Source: Rhizobiaceae bacterium (GTDB lineage Bacteria; Pseudomonadota; Alphaproteobacteria; Rhizobiales; Rhizobiaceae). Taken from it: DNA of 64,000 bases. Of the stretch, positions 19,322 through 31,202 are shown in pieces. The DNA lies in contig CAJPFN010000019.1 in assembly GCA_905339215.1 (NCBI GenBank), positions 1 through 64,000 of the forward strand, in the 5' to 3' direction. The notes beneath the pieces are model-generated. The model did not search any database. It was not told the DNA's origin and was given only the letters and a program-made list of their open reading frames with translations. Numbering within the stretch: the stretch's first letter is position 1; the number at the start of each line of letters is the position of its first letter. The position numbers and the translations under genes were made by a program.

Positions 19322-19627
19322 GGGTCGTCCTGTTTCCGTCCTCGCGGGGGAGAAAGCGATTTCAGTGCCTTAGCGAGGAGGCCGCAGGCCGTTGAGCGAG
19401 CTAAGCGCTAGATCCGCGAGTGGCGGTGCTTGCATTTCGGCCGATCCCCTCTTTGGAGGAGGATGAGAAGTCATGAGAGTCCAAAGAGCAAGTGCGACCT
19501 TGTGCCCTCTTCTTCTCATCTATATTTCATTGTGTTCGCTTGGCGGCAAGATTCGTAAGTGATCGCCTCCAAGCAGAGGCGGCATCCGATACGACGGGGG
19601 GATGGAGACTTGGCGAAAACCGGTTCG
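19322..19627. other. AT-richer leader of the AIPR gene with nested inverted repeats
   Basis: Two perfect inverted pairs are interleaved here: CTTTGGA (19451-19457) with TCCAAAG (19480-19486), and GATGAGAAG (19462-19470) with CTTCTCATC (19512-19520). A possible -10 box TATATT sits at 19521-19526. The repeats could be an operator or an RNA leader structure that can switch folds. No gene was recognised in this stretch. Confidence 0.5.
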
Positions 19628-21385
19628 ATGCAGACTGACTGGAGGCATGCTCTGGCCACTCTGAAGAGCGACCTAAACTTGCCAGAGGAGGCAATTGGTC
19701 TTCTAGCACTTCAACTCAAGTTCCGCCTTGAGGACATCCAAACGGTCGCGGCCGAGGCGATCACTGGAGGTGGAGACGATAAAAAGTGCGACATAGTCTA
19801 CGTCGACAAAGAGCTTCAGATAGGCGTTGTTGCGCAATGCTATGAAGCCATTTCGAAGAAAAAAACAGAAGCGCCCGCAAATAAAGCTAGCGACTTAAAC
19901 GCGGCCATCAGTTGGCTCCTCACGAGTGAAATTGATGATCTGCCTGAGGGGCTAAAGGGGCGGGCCGACGAGTTCCGAAGCGCGATCAACTCAGGTGAGA
20001 TAAAACAGATATATATTTGGTATGTTCACAATCTAAACTCATCAAAAAATGTAGAGAATGAACTTAAACAAGTAGAAAAAACTACTCGCTTAGCACTAAG
20101 AACTTTCAAGAGCAGTTCAGAAATTAATATATTTGCAGAGGAAATAGGCGATAAGGAGATTTCCAGATTTTACTCTCAGGCAGAGCGCGCAGTTATTGTC
20201 ACAGACATCCTCGAGACCCGTGTTCCGGATGCGATAGAGATAAAATCGAACGACTGGAGTTCGGTCGTCACGACGGTTTCCGGTGACTGGTTGTCCTCTT
20301 TGTACTCAAAGTATCAAACTGATTTATTCTCCGCGAATTTGCGTGGATATCTAGGGTCTCGCACAAGTGATTCTAACATTAACAACGGCATAAAAGGAAC
20401 GGCTGAGCACGATCCGGGAAATTTTTGGGTCTATAACAATGGTATAACAGCCCTTGTGTTGGACTATTCTCTCGGAAAACGGACGTCTAAAGGAATAAAA
20501 TTGTCAATAACTGGTATTTCCATTGTCAATGGCGCTCAGACGACAGGTTCGCTCGGGAGTTTAGGGAGTGTACCGCCGGCGCTTCAGGTGCCGGTACGCT
20601 TTGTAAAGTCTCCAAAAGAGAGTATCGTGTCGAATATCGTTCGATACAACAATTCTCAGAACAAACTTCAGGCTGCAGATTTTCGGAGTACCGACCAAAT
20701 CCAGGAAAGATTGCGCCAGGAATTCTCAAAAATCCCAAACGCCGAGTACGATGGAGGTCGGCGCGGCGGCGCAAGCGACGCTATCAAGCGAAGCAAGTAT
20801 GCTCTTCCATCCTATACCGTTGGACAATCTATTACTGCTTTTCATGGGGATCCAGTAACGGCATATGATAAGAAATCGGAAATATGGACAAACGAGAGCT
20901 TCTATCGTAGAGTATTCACTGACAGAACCAGTGCAAGACATGTGGTATTCGTATTCTCGCTGCTTGATCAAATAAACTCTCGACGATTGGCGCTTACGCA
21001 GAAACACAGGAAGGATGAAGAGAGTCTTTCACAAATAGAAAAGTCCCATTTGAGGTTTCTTAACAAGAAAGGAGCCTCGTACTTGATTGTCGATGTCATT
21101 GCGAAATCAATAGAGACTATTCTCGGTAGAGCAATTCCAAACAAGTTTAATTTGCAGTTCAGGGGGAATGTAAGCCCTGCTGCGGCAGCCAAGTTTTGGG
21201 CGCCGATCGTAGATTTGGTATTATCGCTCTCGAATCAGCTTGATGGAGCGTTTTCGAGAGGTCGCATTACAAATGAGGCTGTTCAGAAAACTGTACCGAA
21301 CTTTATCGGAGTAGTTGAATCTCTGAAAGCGATTCACCAGCAGACATTTGCTGATTTCGCCAAGCAGGTGGAATTGGTGAAGTAG
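19628..21385 (+). CDS. AIPR-family protein (abortive infection phage resistance)
   Basis: A 585-residue cytoplasmic protein whose middle matches the AIPR domain: FWVYNNGITAL followed by a basic strand block and ISIVNGAQTTGSL, the N-G-x-Q-T-T core of the family, then VRYNNSQNKL. Family members were first found as abortive-infection phage-resistance proteins (AbiF/AIPR type), and some sit beside restriction systems. Base use differs sharply from the neighbours (many AAA, ATA, TTT, AGA codons), so it looks acquired. No partner gene is adjacent, so it would be a single-gene system. Start is uncertain: ATG at 19628, TTG at 19610 (GGAG nearby) or GTG at 19559. Confidence 0.8.
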   Translation: MQTDWRHALATLKSDLNLPEEAIGLLALQLKFRLEDIQTVAAEAITGGGDDKKCDIVYVDKELQIGVVAQCYEAISKKKTEAPANKASDLNAAISWLLTSEIDDLPEGLKGRADEFRSAINSGEIKQIYIWYVHNLNSSKNVENELKQVEKTTRLALRTFKSSSEINIFAEEIGDKEISRFYSQAERAVIVTDILETRVPDAIEIKSNDWSSVVTTVSGDWLSSLYSKYQTDLFSANLRGYLGSRTSDSNINNGIKGTAEHDPGNFWVYNNGITALVLDYSLGKRTSKGIKLSITGISIVNGAQTTGSLGSLGSVPPALQVPVRFVKSPKESIVSNIVRYNNSQNKLQAADFRSTDQIQERLRQEFSKIPNAEYDGGRRGGASDAIKRSKYALPSYTVGQSITAFHGDPVTAYDKKSEIWTNESFYRRVFTDRTSARHVVFVFSLLDQINSRRLALTQKHRKDEESLSQIEKSHLRFLNKKGASYLIVDVIAKSIETILGRAIPNKFNLQFRGNVSPAAAAKFWAPIVDLVLSLSNQLDGAFSRGRITNEAVQKTVPNFIGVVESLKAIHQQTFADFAKQVELVK

Positions 21386-21595
21386 AAGCTATCTATCGGG
21401 TGTTCTTTGGGAGACCGTTCCCTGCGAGTACCGGATAACCGTTTAAACATCGCAACGCCTGCGGGCGGAGAGATAGTAGTGTCGTGCGGGAAGTCTCCCT
21501 CACTGGCACGACGAACTTAGCCCCTATTCCGGGCCGTTTTATCCCCCTGCTTCCGCCCCGCGCGACAATCCCGCCGGCTTGGAAAGGAGGCGGCG

Positions 21596-21727
21596 ATGGC
21601 GGTGGACTGGGATTATGTGGTCGAGTTCAACCGCGACGCGCTGAAGCGCATCATCGCCATGATGGTGGAGAAGGCGCGACACCCCCTTCTCCCCTTGCGG
21701 GAGAAGGTGCCCCGAAGGGGCGGATGA
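21596..21727 (+). pseudogene. Truncated duplicate of the 5' end of the gene at 22081
   Basis: The first 26 codons (MAVDWDYVVEFNRDALKRII...) match the start of the 22081 gene closely, as do the ribosome site (GGAAAGGAGGCGGCG) and about 40 bases upstream. After codon 26 the frame enters a palindromic repeat and stops after 43 codons. This is a partial duplication broken by a repeat element, 485 bases upstream of the intact copy. It has an intact start region and could still be translated into a short peptide. Confidence 0.75.
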
Positions 21728-21849
21728 TGGGTGCTGGCCGGAGTGCCGCGGCGGAAAACGAACCGCTGTCAGCATCTTGTCTGCCACGTCGCGCCCCTCG
21801 CAACACCCCTCTCTGGCCTGCCGGCCATCTCCCCCGCAAGGGGGGAGAT
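21685..21849. repeat. Cluster of palindromic mosaic repeats
   Basis: Three inverted repeats in 165 bases: CCTTCTCCC/GGGAGAAGG (21685-21707), GCCCCGAAGGGGC (21709-21721), and ATCTCCCCC/GGGGGAGAT (21827-21849), the last preceded by GGCCTGCCGGCC (21815-21826). They share their cores with the repeats at 18529 and 23068. The rest of the gap to 22080 holds no gene that I can support. Confidence 0.75.
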
Positions 21850-22080
21850 CAGCCTGCACGCAGGCGTTCGCCAATATCGACCGCCGGGACGGAAGCGGCA
21901 GCGCTTTAGCCGGCACCACGCGCTCCCGCGCGGGGATAAATCCGCCGCCTTCCATCCAGGATGGAAGATAATCCTGAACCTCTTCAACCCCTTGCCCGCC
22001 GCCCGCGGCGAAACCAGCCCCAATCTTATCCCCCTCCCGCGACGCCGTGAGACAATGCCGGCCTGGGAAAGGAGGCGGCG

Positions 22081-22947
22081 ATGGCGGTGGACTGGGACTA
22101 TGTGGTCGAGGACAACCGCGCGGCGCTGAAGCGCATCCTCGCCATGATGCTCACCATGGTCGCCGCCGGCGCCGCCGCCGTCACCGGGGAGGCGGCCCGC
22201 CCGGCGCTGCCGCGCCATCTCTACCGCGCCGTGCTCGCCATCCTGCACCCGGCCGAGTCGGCGGCGCGGCGGCTGATCGTGGTCGCCGCGCGCGGGCTCG
22301 TCATGCCGAAGCCGCGGCTCAGGCCCTTCGTGCCGAAGCCGAGGCGCAAGCCGAGCCCGACGACAATCGTCTTTCCCCACGCCGCGCGGTTTCCCCCGCC
22401 GCCGCCCCGGCCCGTCCCGGCGCGCATCCCGCTGCCGCTGTTCGACACGCTGCGCCCGCCGACGCGGCGGCTGCGCAGCGTCCCGGCCAGCTGCGCGCCG
22501 CGCATCACGCTGCCGGGCCTCACGGTGCGTCACGTGCTGCCGCCGGCGCCGACGCCGTTCGACGCGATCGACGCCACCCGGCTCGCCCTGCGCCTCGAAA
22601 TATTGGCCGCCGTGCTCGACGACCTGCCGAAGGAGGCGCTGCGCTTCGCCCGCTGGCGGGCCCGCCGCGACGCCCGGCTCGCCGCCCTGCTGGAGGCAAG
22701 GGCCGAGACGCCCGACCGGCACCCCTCCGCCGGCCGCCCCACGGGTCTACCGACAGGTCTCCCCACAGGTCGTCGCGCCGGCGGCGGGCCGGTCGTCGCT
22801 CCGACCCGCCGCTTCGGCCGCCTGTCGCCGCTGCGCCCCGGCCGTGCGCCGGGTTCCCGCCGCCGGGGCCGCCGCGAGGTGCACCAGATCCTCGCCAACC
22901 TGCAGCATTTCGCCCTGGAAGTGCTGGAAGCGCCCGACACGTCATGA
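22081..22947 (+). CDS. Hypothetical protein, Pro/Arg-rich, unknown function
   Basis: A 288-residue protein that I do not recognise. The N-terminal 60 residues are helical (DYVVEDNRAALKRILAMM) and include a short hydrophobic stretch. The centre is rich in Pro and Arg (KPRLRPFVPKPRRKP). Near residues 220-230 there is a small repeat (GRPTGLPTGLPTGRR). The C-terminal part ends with a basic helix (REVHQILANLQHFALEVLEA). AAAGGAGG precedes the ATG at 22081 by 7 bases. Its start region was duplicated upstream (21596). The third-position GC is high, which supports coding, but conservation was not checked. Confidence 0.6.
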   Translation: MAVDWDYVVEDNRAALKRILAMMLTMVAAGAAAVTGEAARPALPRHLYRAVLAILHPAESAARRLIVVAARGLVMPKPRLRPFVPKPRRKPSPTTIVFPHAARFPPPPPRPVPARIPLPLFDTLRPPTRRLRSVPASCAPRITLPGLTVRHVLPPAPTPFDAIDATRLALRLEILAAVLDDLPKEALRFARWRARRDARLAALLEARAETPDRHPSAGRPTGLPTGLPTGRRAGGGPVVAPTRRFGRLSPLRPGRAPGSRRRGRREVHQILANLQHFALEVLEAPDTS

Positions 22948-23067
22948 GCGGCGGCCCGCGACGGCATCCGCGATCCCGCGCCTGCGCAAAGCCTTCCGGG
23001 GCACGAATGTGCTCGTCCTGCGAAGGCGGGCGGCGGCGGCAGGCCGCCCCTCATCCCCCTGCCGGGA

Positions 23068-23260
23068 CCTTCTCCCCGTGAAGGACGGGGAGAAGGGCGC
23101 CGTCATGGCCGGTTTCGTCAATCGCCGCTGTCGCAGGGACAAGCGCCGGCGCAGAACACAGCGCTCCTCTCCCTGCAATGCGGGGAGAGGATGCCGGCAG
23201 GCAGGTGAGGGGCGGCGCGAAGAGGTGGAAGTCTCCCTCCCCTCGAGGGGGGAGAAGGGG
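23068..23260. repeat. Three palindromic repeats between the hypothetical gene and carB
   Basis: CCTTCTCCCCG/CGGGGAGAAGG at 23068-23096, CCTCTCCC/GGGGAGAGG at 23166-23190 followed by GCCGGCAGGC, and CCCCTCGAGGGG at 23239-23250, which ends 12 bases short of the carB stop. The last one is close enough to shape the 3' end of the carB transcript. No gene is seen between 22948 and 23261. Confidence 0.75.
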
Positions 23261-23261
23261 A

Positions 23262-26744
<3,483 letters not shown>

Positions 26745-27017
26745 GTTGGCTCGTCCGTGCGGTCGGTGCGCGAAAGACCGGCGCGGAGTTGCTCCGTTTG
26801 CGCGCTAACGCGTCACGGAGCCCGGCCGGTGCGCGAGTGTATGAATCTGTCAGGCTAGGCGGGCCTTATAGGGGAGGAATACGGGGTAGGGAACCCCGAA
26901 ATTGGGGCCGGGCGAGGGAACCGCGTTGCGGTGGTGGATTGCCCCGGCGTCGCCATGTCATTTCGTCTGGCCGGAATGCCGGCAACGTGCGAACTAGGCC
27001 GAAAAAGGGTGCGCGAC

Positions 27018-27965
27018 ATGACGTTCGAAGAGATCATCCGCAGTTTCGCCGAATCCGAAGAGGTTCCCGAAGCGGCGATCCGCGCGGCGCTCGCGGCGCC
27101 GACCGCTTTCGTTGACAGGGCCGTGCCGGTTCTCGAGAGGATCGCGGCGACGAAATCCGGCGACGTGGAGGATCGCGCGCTGGCGGTCCTCGTCCACGTC
27201 CTCGGCGAGATCGGCGACGGCCGTGCCTTCGCGCCGCTGATGCGCGTCCTGAAGCTGCCGACGGAGGAGCTCGAACGGCTGCTCGGCGACGCCGTCACGG
27301 AAACGCTCGGCAGCGTGCTCATCGCGCTGGTCGGGGATCGTGCATCCGACCTCGAGGAAGCGCTGGCCGACCTGGACATTGACGATTTCGTACGCGGCGC
27401 CCTCTTCGAGGCGTGGACGGCGCAGGTTCTGACCGAAAAGGTGTCGCGGGAGAGGGCAGGAGTCTTCCTCGCCGACTATCCCGTCCGCGTCGGGCTCGAC
27501 AGCAGCGACTTTGGCTGGTCGTCGTGGGTCAGCGCGGTCACGGCGCTCGGCCTTGCCGAAACGACCGACTTCGCCCGCCGGCATCTGCCGGACATGGCGG
27601 CGCTGACGTCGAACCTGGATGTCCCGGACGTCACGATCGAGGATTTCGAGCGGGAACTCGCCGAGACGCTGGCCGATCCCGACCGCTGGAAGGCGGACCC
27701 GAACTACCAGCCGTTCACCGGCACCATCGAGGAACTCTCCCAATGGCACGGCTATTCCGAGGCGTTCCGCGAGGAGACCGCCCGGCGCAAGGCCCGCGGG
27801 AGCGGCCGCGCGTGGAGCTTCGACGAGGACGAAGGCTCGATCTCCGATAAGCCCTATATCGCCGAGAACCCCTACAAGGACGTCGGCCGCAACGATCCGT
27901 GTCCGTGCGGCAGCGGCAAGAAGTTCAAGAAGTGCTGCCTGAACGCGGCGACCGGGCCGACCTGA
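27018..27965 (+). CDS. DUF1186 protein with C-terminal SEC-C zinc motif
   Basis: A 315-residue protein. The N-terminal 230 residues are helical and HEAT-like (LAVLVHVLGEIGDGRAF, EELERLLGDAVTETLGSVL), as in DUF1186 proteins. The last 25 residues are a SEC-C motif, VGRNDPCPCGSGKKFKKCC, the zinc finger used by SecA and many other proteins to contact ribosomes or protein partners. Function is unknown; a role linked to protein quality control is suggested only by the motif. The ATG at 27018 has a weak AGGG before it; an open frame runs further up to 26931 but lacks support. Divergent from carB. Confidence 0.87.
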   Translation: MTFEEIIRSFAESEEVPEAAIRAALAAPTAFVDRAVPVLERIAATKSGDVEDRALAVLVHVLGEIGDGRAFAPLMRVLKLPTEELERLLGDAVTETLGSVLIALVGDRASDLEEALADLDIDDFVRGALFEAWTAQVLTEKVSRERAGVFLADYPVRVGLDSSDFGWSSWVSAVTALGLAETTDFARRHLPDMAALTSNLDVPDVTIEDFERELAETLADPDRWKADPNYQPFTGTIEELSQWHGYSEAFREETARRKARGSGRAWSFDEDEGSISDKPYIAENPYKDVGRNDPCPCGSGKKFKKCCLNAATGPT

Positions 27966-28001
27966 CGCGCCTGAGCGGCGACAAAGCCGCCGCCCCGCCG
28001 G

Positions 28002-30743
28002 TCACGGCGCGAGCTTCGCCAGCGCCGCCTTCGCCGCCTCGATGCGCCTGGCGTAATAGTCATCATAGCCGGTTTCGCCGCTGTCGCGGTCATACTGCCA
28101 GGCGGCCTCGATGTCGGCGATGCCTAGGCGGATGAGCTCGGCCGCGGCCGTGGCCGTGCCCAGCGCAACGAGGGCGCCGCCGCGGTTGTTGGTGGCGACG
28201 GCCCAGTCGTAGGGGACGCGCTCGCGGGTCCATTCCTCCAGCGCCAGGTCGAAGGCGGCGACCGCTTCGCGCAGCATGGCGGCGTCGTTGCGGCGCCCGC
28301 CGAGGATCGCCAGAGCGTCGCCCATATTGTTCTGGGCCGAGGCCCAGGAGAGCGGCATTTCGGGGCGTGTCCACACCTCCATGCAGGCGCGGTAGAGCGC
28401 GATCGCCTCTTCCAACCTGACCTCCTCGCCGGTCGAGGCGCCGAGTTTCTTCAGGACGTTGGCGAGGTTGTTGCTAGCCCGCGCCCAGTCGTCGGGCACG
28501 CGGTCGCGGCGCCATTCCTCCAGCGCGTCGCTGTACTCGTAAACCGCGGCGCGCAGGAAGGTGTCGTCGCCGAGCGAAAGCCCGAGCACCTGGTATGCGT
28601 TGCCGATGTTGTTGTGGACGGAGGCCCAGTAGAGCGGGAAGGCGTCGCGCGTCCAGATCGCCAGCACCGCCTCGGCGGTCTTGGTCGAATCGGCGAGCAT
28701 CTTCGGATTGCCCTCGCGCTCGCCGACGAAGAGCATGGCGCCGGCGAGGTTGAACTTCGCCAGCGCCCAGGGGATCGGGTCGGCCTCCGGGCGGACGCGC
28801 TCGACGATCTCGGCGAGAATCTGCATCGCCTCGCGCGCGGTCGCGGTGGTGCCGCTGCGCTCGCCGAGGCGGGAGAGGGCCGCCGCGAGGTTCAAGCGCG
28901 CCGTCATCCACTCGACGGAACCCGCCTCGAAGGGGGCTTCGGCGACGAGCTGGCGGTGCAGCGCGATCGCCTCGTCGAGGCGTGTCGTCTCGGCGTCGTT
29001 CTCGCCCAGCGAGACCAGCGCGCTGGCGAGGTTGTTCTTCAGGCGGGAAAGCCCGGTGCGGTCGCCCGCCGCCTCGAAGAGCGGCAGCGCCTGGCGGTAG
29101 AGGGCGACGGCCTCTTCGAGGGTCTCCGCGTCGGCGCGCAGCTTGCCGAGCACGGTGAGGGCGTTACCGATCTGCAGCATCGCCTCGGCGCGGGGCAGGT
29201 CGGAGGGGAGCCGCGCGGCTGTGTGCAGGATGGCGTCGCGGCGGGCGACGATGCGCTCCAGCGCTCCCGGGTCGCCCCTGTACTCGCCGTGGCGGTATTC
29301 TGCGATCGTGGCGCGGCGGCGGTAGTCCCAGGCGAGCTGGTCGTCCCAGCGCTCGACCTCGGCGAAGGCACGCTCGAAATCGGCCGCGGCCGCGTCGAAG
29401 TCGAAGGCGAGCTCGTAGGCGGCCGCGCTCTCGGCGTAGACGCGGGCATATTCGACGCGGCGGTCGCGGATGTCGCTCTCGACCTGGTCGAGCTCGCGCG
29501 ACAGTGTGGCGACGCGTGCCTTTGCCCTCTCGTAGAGCGCGGTCGCCGCCGTCAGCGCGCCTTCGTCGATAGCCTGGCCGGCGAGTGAGGCGAGCCGCAC
29601 GATCTCGGGATCGCTGCGGGTCAGCCGCGCGCGCTCGGCCATGATCTCGGCAAGCCGCCGGCTCTGCTCGCGCAGCAGCGCGTCGAGGCGCGAGGGATCG
29701 GAAGGCGCCTCCTGGCCCAACGCGCGCAGCATGCCGTAGAGCGCGTCCATCGGCACATGGCCGTCGGCGGCGACCGCCTCGACCTGGCGGCGGCCGATCT
29801 CGGGCAGGGCGGCGATGGTGAGCAGGAGCTGACGGCGCTCGCCCAGGATCATGCCTTCCTCGCCCGCCGCAGGCTCGGGCGCACGGCCGAAAAAGAGCTG
29901 GCGGTGCAGGCTCTCGTTGACCCAGGGGCGCTGGCGGCCGGCGGTCTTCAGATAGACCTCCTCGCCGACCATGCGCATGACCAGGCCGAACTCCTCGCCG
30001 GCCATGGCGTCGAGATGGCGCAGCACCGCGGCGGCATAGGGGCTGTGGCCGCCCGGCGCGCCGTCGAGCGCGGCACGGCCGGGCTCGGCGGCGAAGGCGA
30101 CGAGCGAGCCGACCGGCTCGACCTCGGCCGGCGCCTCCGCGAGGCGGGCCGCGCCGCGCGTCTCGCCGAGCCCGGCCACGCCGATCGCGGCAGGCTCCGC
30201 TCCGGGCTCCCTGCGCAGCAGCGCCCCCGGCGGGAAGGGATTGTCGCGGCAGGCGTCGAGCATGACGATGGAGAGCGGCACGGTCGCGCGCAGCTCGGCG
30301 AGGAAGGCCGTCAGCGGCACCAGGCGCTCGCCGGCATCGTCGAGAGCGGCGAGGTCGGCGTCGACCGGCACGAGGAAGTTCTCGCCGCCGCCTTCGATGC
30401 CGTGGCCGGCATAGTAGACGATCGCGACGTCGGCGCCCTCGGCGTCTTCGGCGAAACGTTGCAGGGTGCGGCGCAGCTTGCGCGCGTCGGTGTTGCGGGC
30501 GTCGGTCGTCTCGAAGCCCAGCCGGCCGAACAGGTCCTCGATCGCGGCGGCGTCGCCTTCCGGATTGGCGAGCGGCGGCAGATGCGCGTAGGCCGACTGG
30601 CCGATGACAAGGGCGACGCCGCGCAGCGCCTTCGCCTCCTCGGCGCGCGCCGGCGGCACCAGGGCGAGGGCGAAAAGGACGACCAGCGCCAGCGCCCGCC
30701 AGATTCCCGCCTTTGCCCGATCCCTGAGGCGAAATCCGCCCAT
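28002..30743 (-). CDS. Secreted caspase-family (C14) protein with TPR-like repeats, paralogue A
   Basis: A 913-residue protein with a signal peptide (cleavage near PPARA, residue 34). Residues about 38-270 form a caspase-like domain: VALVIGQSAYAHLPPLANP at the first strand, the catalytic His114 in YYAGHGIE and Cys165 in MLDACRDNPF. A coiled-coil-prone stretch follows (about 370-480, heptad-like EQSRRLAEIMAER), then many TPR-like repeats of the form WA-x-A-x-x-N-L-A/G-x-A-L. Catalytic residues are complete, so it may be an active periplasmic peptidase. The start ATG at 30743 is chosen because it begins the signal peptide. Paralogue of the gene at 31203 (see there). Confidence 0.88.
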   Translation of the reverse strand: MGGFRLRDRAKAGIWRALALVVLFALALVPPARAEEAKALRGVALVIGQSAYAHLPPLANPEGDAAAIEDLFGRLGFETTDARNTDARKLRRTLQRFAEDAEGADVAIVYYAGHGIEGGGENFLVPVDADLAALDDAGERLVPLTAFLAELRATVPLSIVMLDACRDNPFPPGALLRREPGAEPAAIGVAGLGETRGAARLAEAPAEVEPVGSLVAFAAEPGRAALDGAPGGHSPYAAAVLRHLDAMAGEEFGLVMRMVGEEVYLKTAGRQRPWVNESLHRQLFFGRAPEPAAGEEGMILGERRQLLLTIAALPEIGRRQVEAVAADGHVPMDALYGMLRALGQEAPSDPSRLDALLREQSRRLAEIMAERARLTRSDPEIVRLASLAGQAIDEGALTAATALYERAKARVATLSRELDQVESDIRDRRVEYARVYAESAAAYELAFDFDAAAADFERAFAEVERWDDQLAWDYRRRATIAEYRHGEYRGDPGALERIVARRDAILHTAARLPSDLPRAEAMLQIGNALTVLGKLRADAETLEEAVALYRQALPLFEAAGDRTGLSRLKNNLASALVSLGENDAETTRLDEAIALHRQLVAEAPFEAGSVEWMTARLNLAAALSRLGERSGTTATAREAMQILAEIVERVRPEADPIPWALAKFNLAGAMLFVGEREGNPKMLADSTKTAEAVLAIWTRDAFPLYWASVHNNIGNAYQVLGLSLGDDTFLRAAVYEYSDALEEWRRDRVPDDWARASNNLANVLKKLGASTGEEVRLEEAIALYRACMEVWTRPEMPLSWASAQNNMGDALAILGGRRNDAAMLREAVAAFDLALEEWTRERVPYDWAVATNNRGGALVALGTATAAAELIRLGIADIEAAWQYDRDSGETGYDDYYARRIEAAKAALAKLAP

Positions 30744-30920
30744 TGCCCCGACCCGTCGCGATTGCCGGCCACAATACGGGGCGCGGCGTATGGCCACAGA
30801 ATGGCGCGCGAGGCGGACGCCGCGCAAGCGGGCGCACTGCCGAAAGCTTTCGCATCATCCGGTATGGATGCGGCGTAAAAATGTGGTAACCGCCGGCCGG
30901 ACCAACCAAGGAGAACAAAG

Positions 30921-31154
30921 GTGAGCGCACCGACCGTGGAAGAAGCGACCGACGGCATCTATGCCTCGCTCCAGGCCGACAATGCCGATCTCGACCAGCA
31001 TATCGCGACGCTCAAGGCGGCGCTGGCGCGGGCCGGCCGCAAGGAAGCCGTGTTCGACCCGGCCAGGCTGGCGCAGAACAACCGCCAGGGCCGCAAGCTG
31101 ATGCAGGCCTATTTCCGCCAGCGCGGGGTGACGGTGACGTTCGAAGGCAAGTGA
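30921..31154 (+). CDS. Small conserved-looking protein between the caspase-TPR genes
   Basis: A 77-residue soluble protein. It is helical and charged (ADNADLDQHIATLKAALARAGRKEAV) and ends with a strand (GVTVTFEGK). GTG start with AAGGAG 9 bases upstream. No named domain was recognised. It lies on the plus strand between the two minus-strand caspase-TPR genes, so it is divergent from one and convergent with the other and probably has its own promoter. Related small proteins occur in rhizobia as far as I recall, but that was not checked. Confidence 0.65.
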   Translation: MSAPTVEEATDGIYASLQADNADLDQHIATLKAALARAGRKEAVFDPARLAQNNRQGRKLMQAYFRQRGVTVTFEGK

Positions 31155-31202
31155 GGGGGCGGATTTGGGGCGGACCGGCGGCTTCCGGCGCGCCTGCGCC
31201 CG

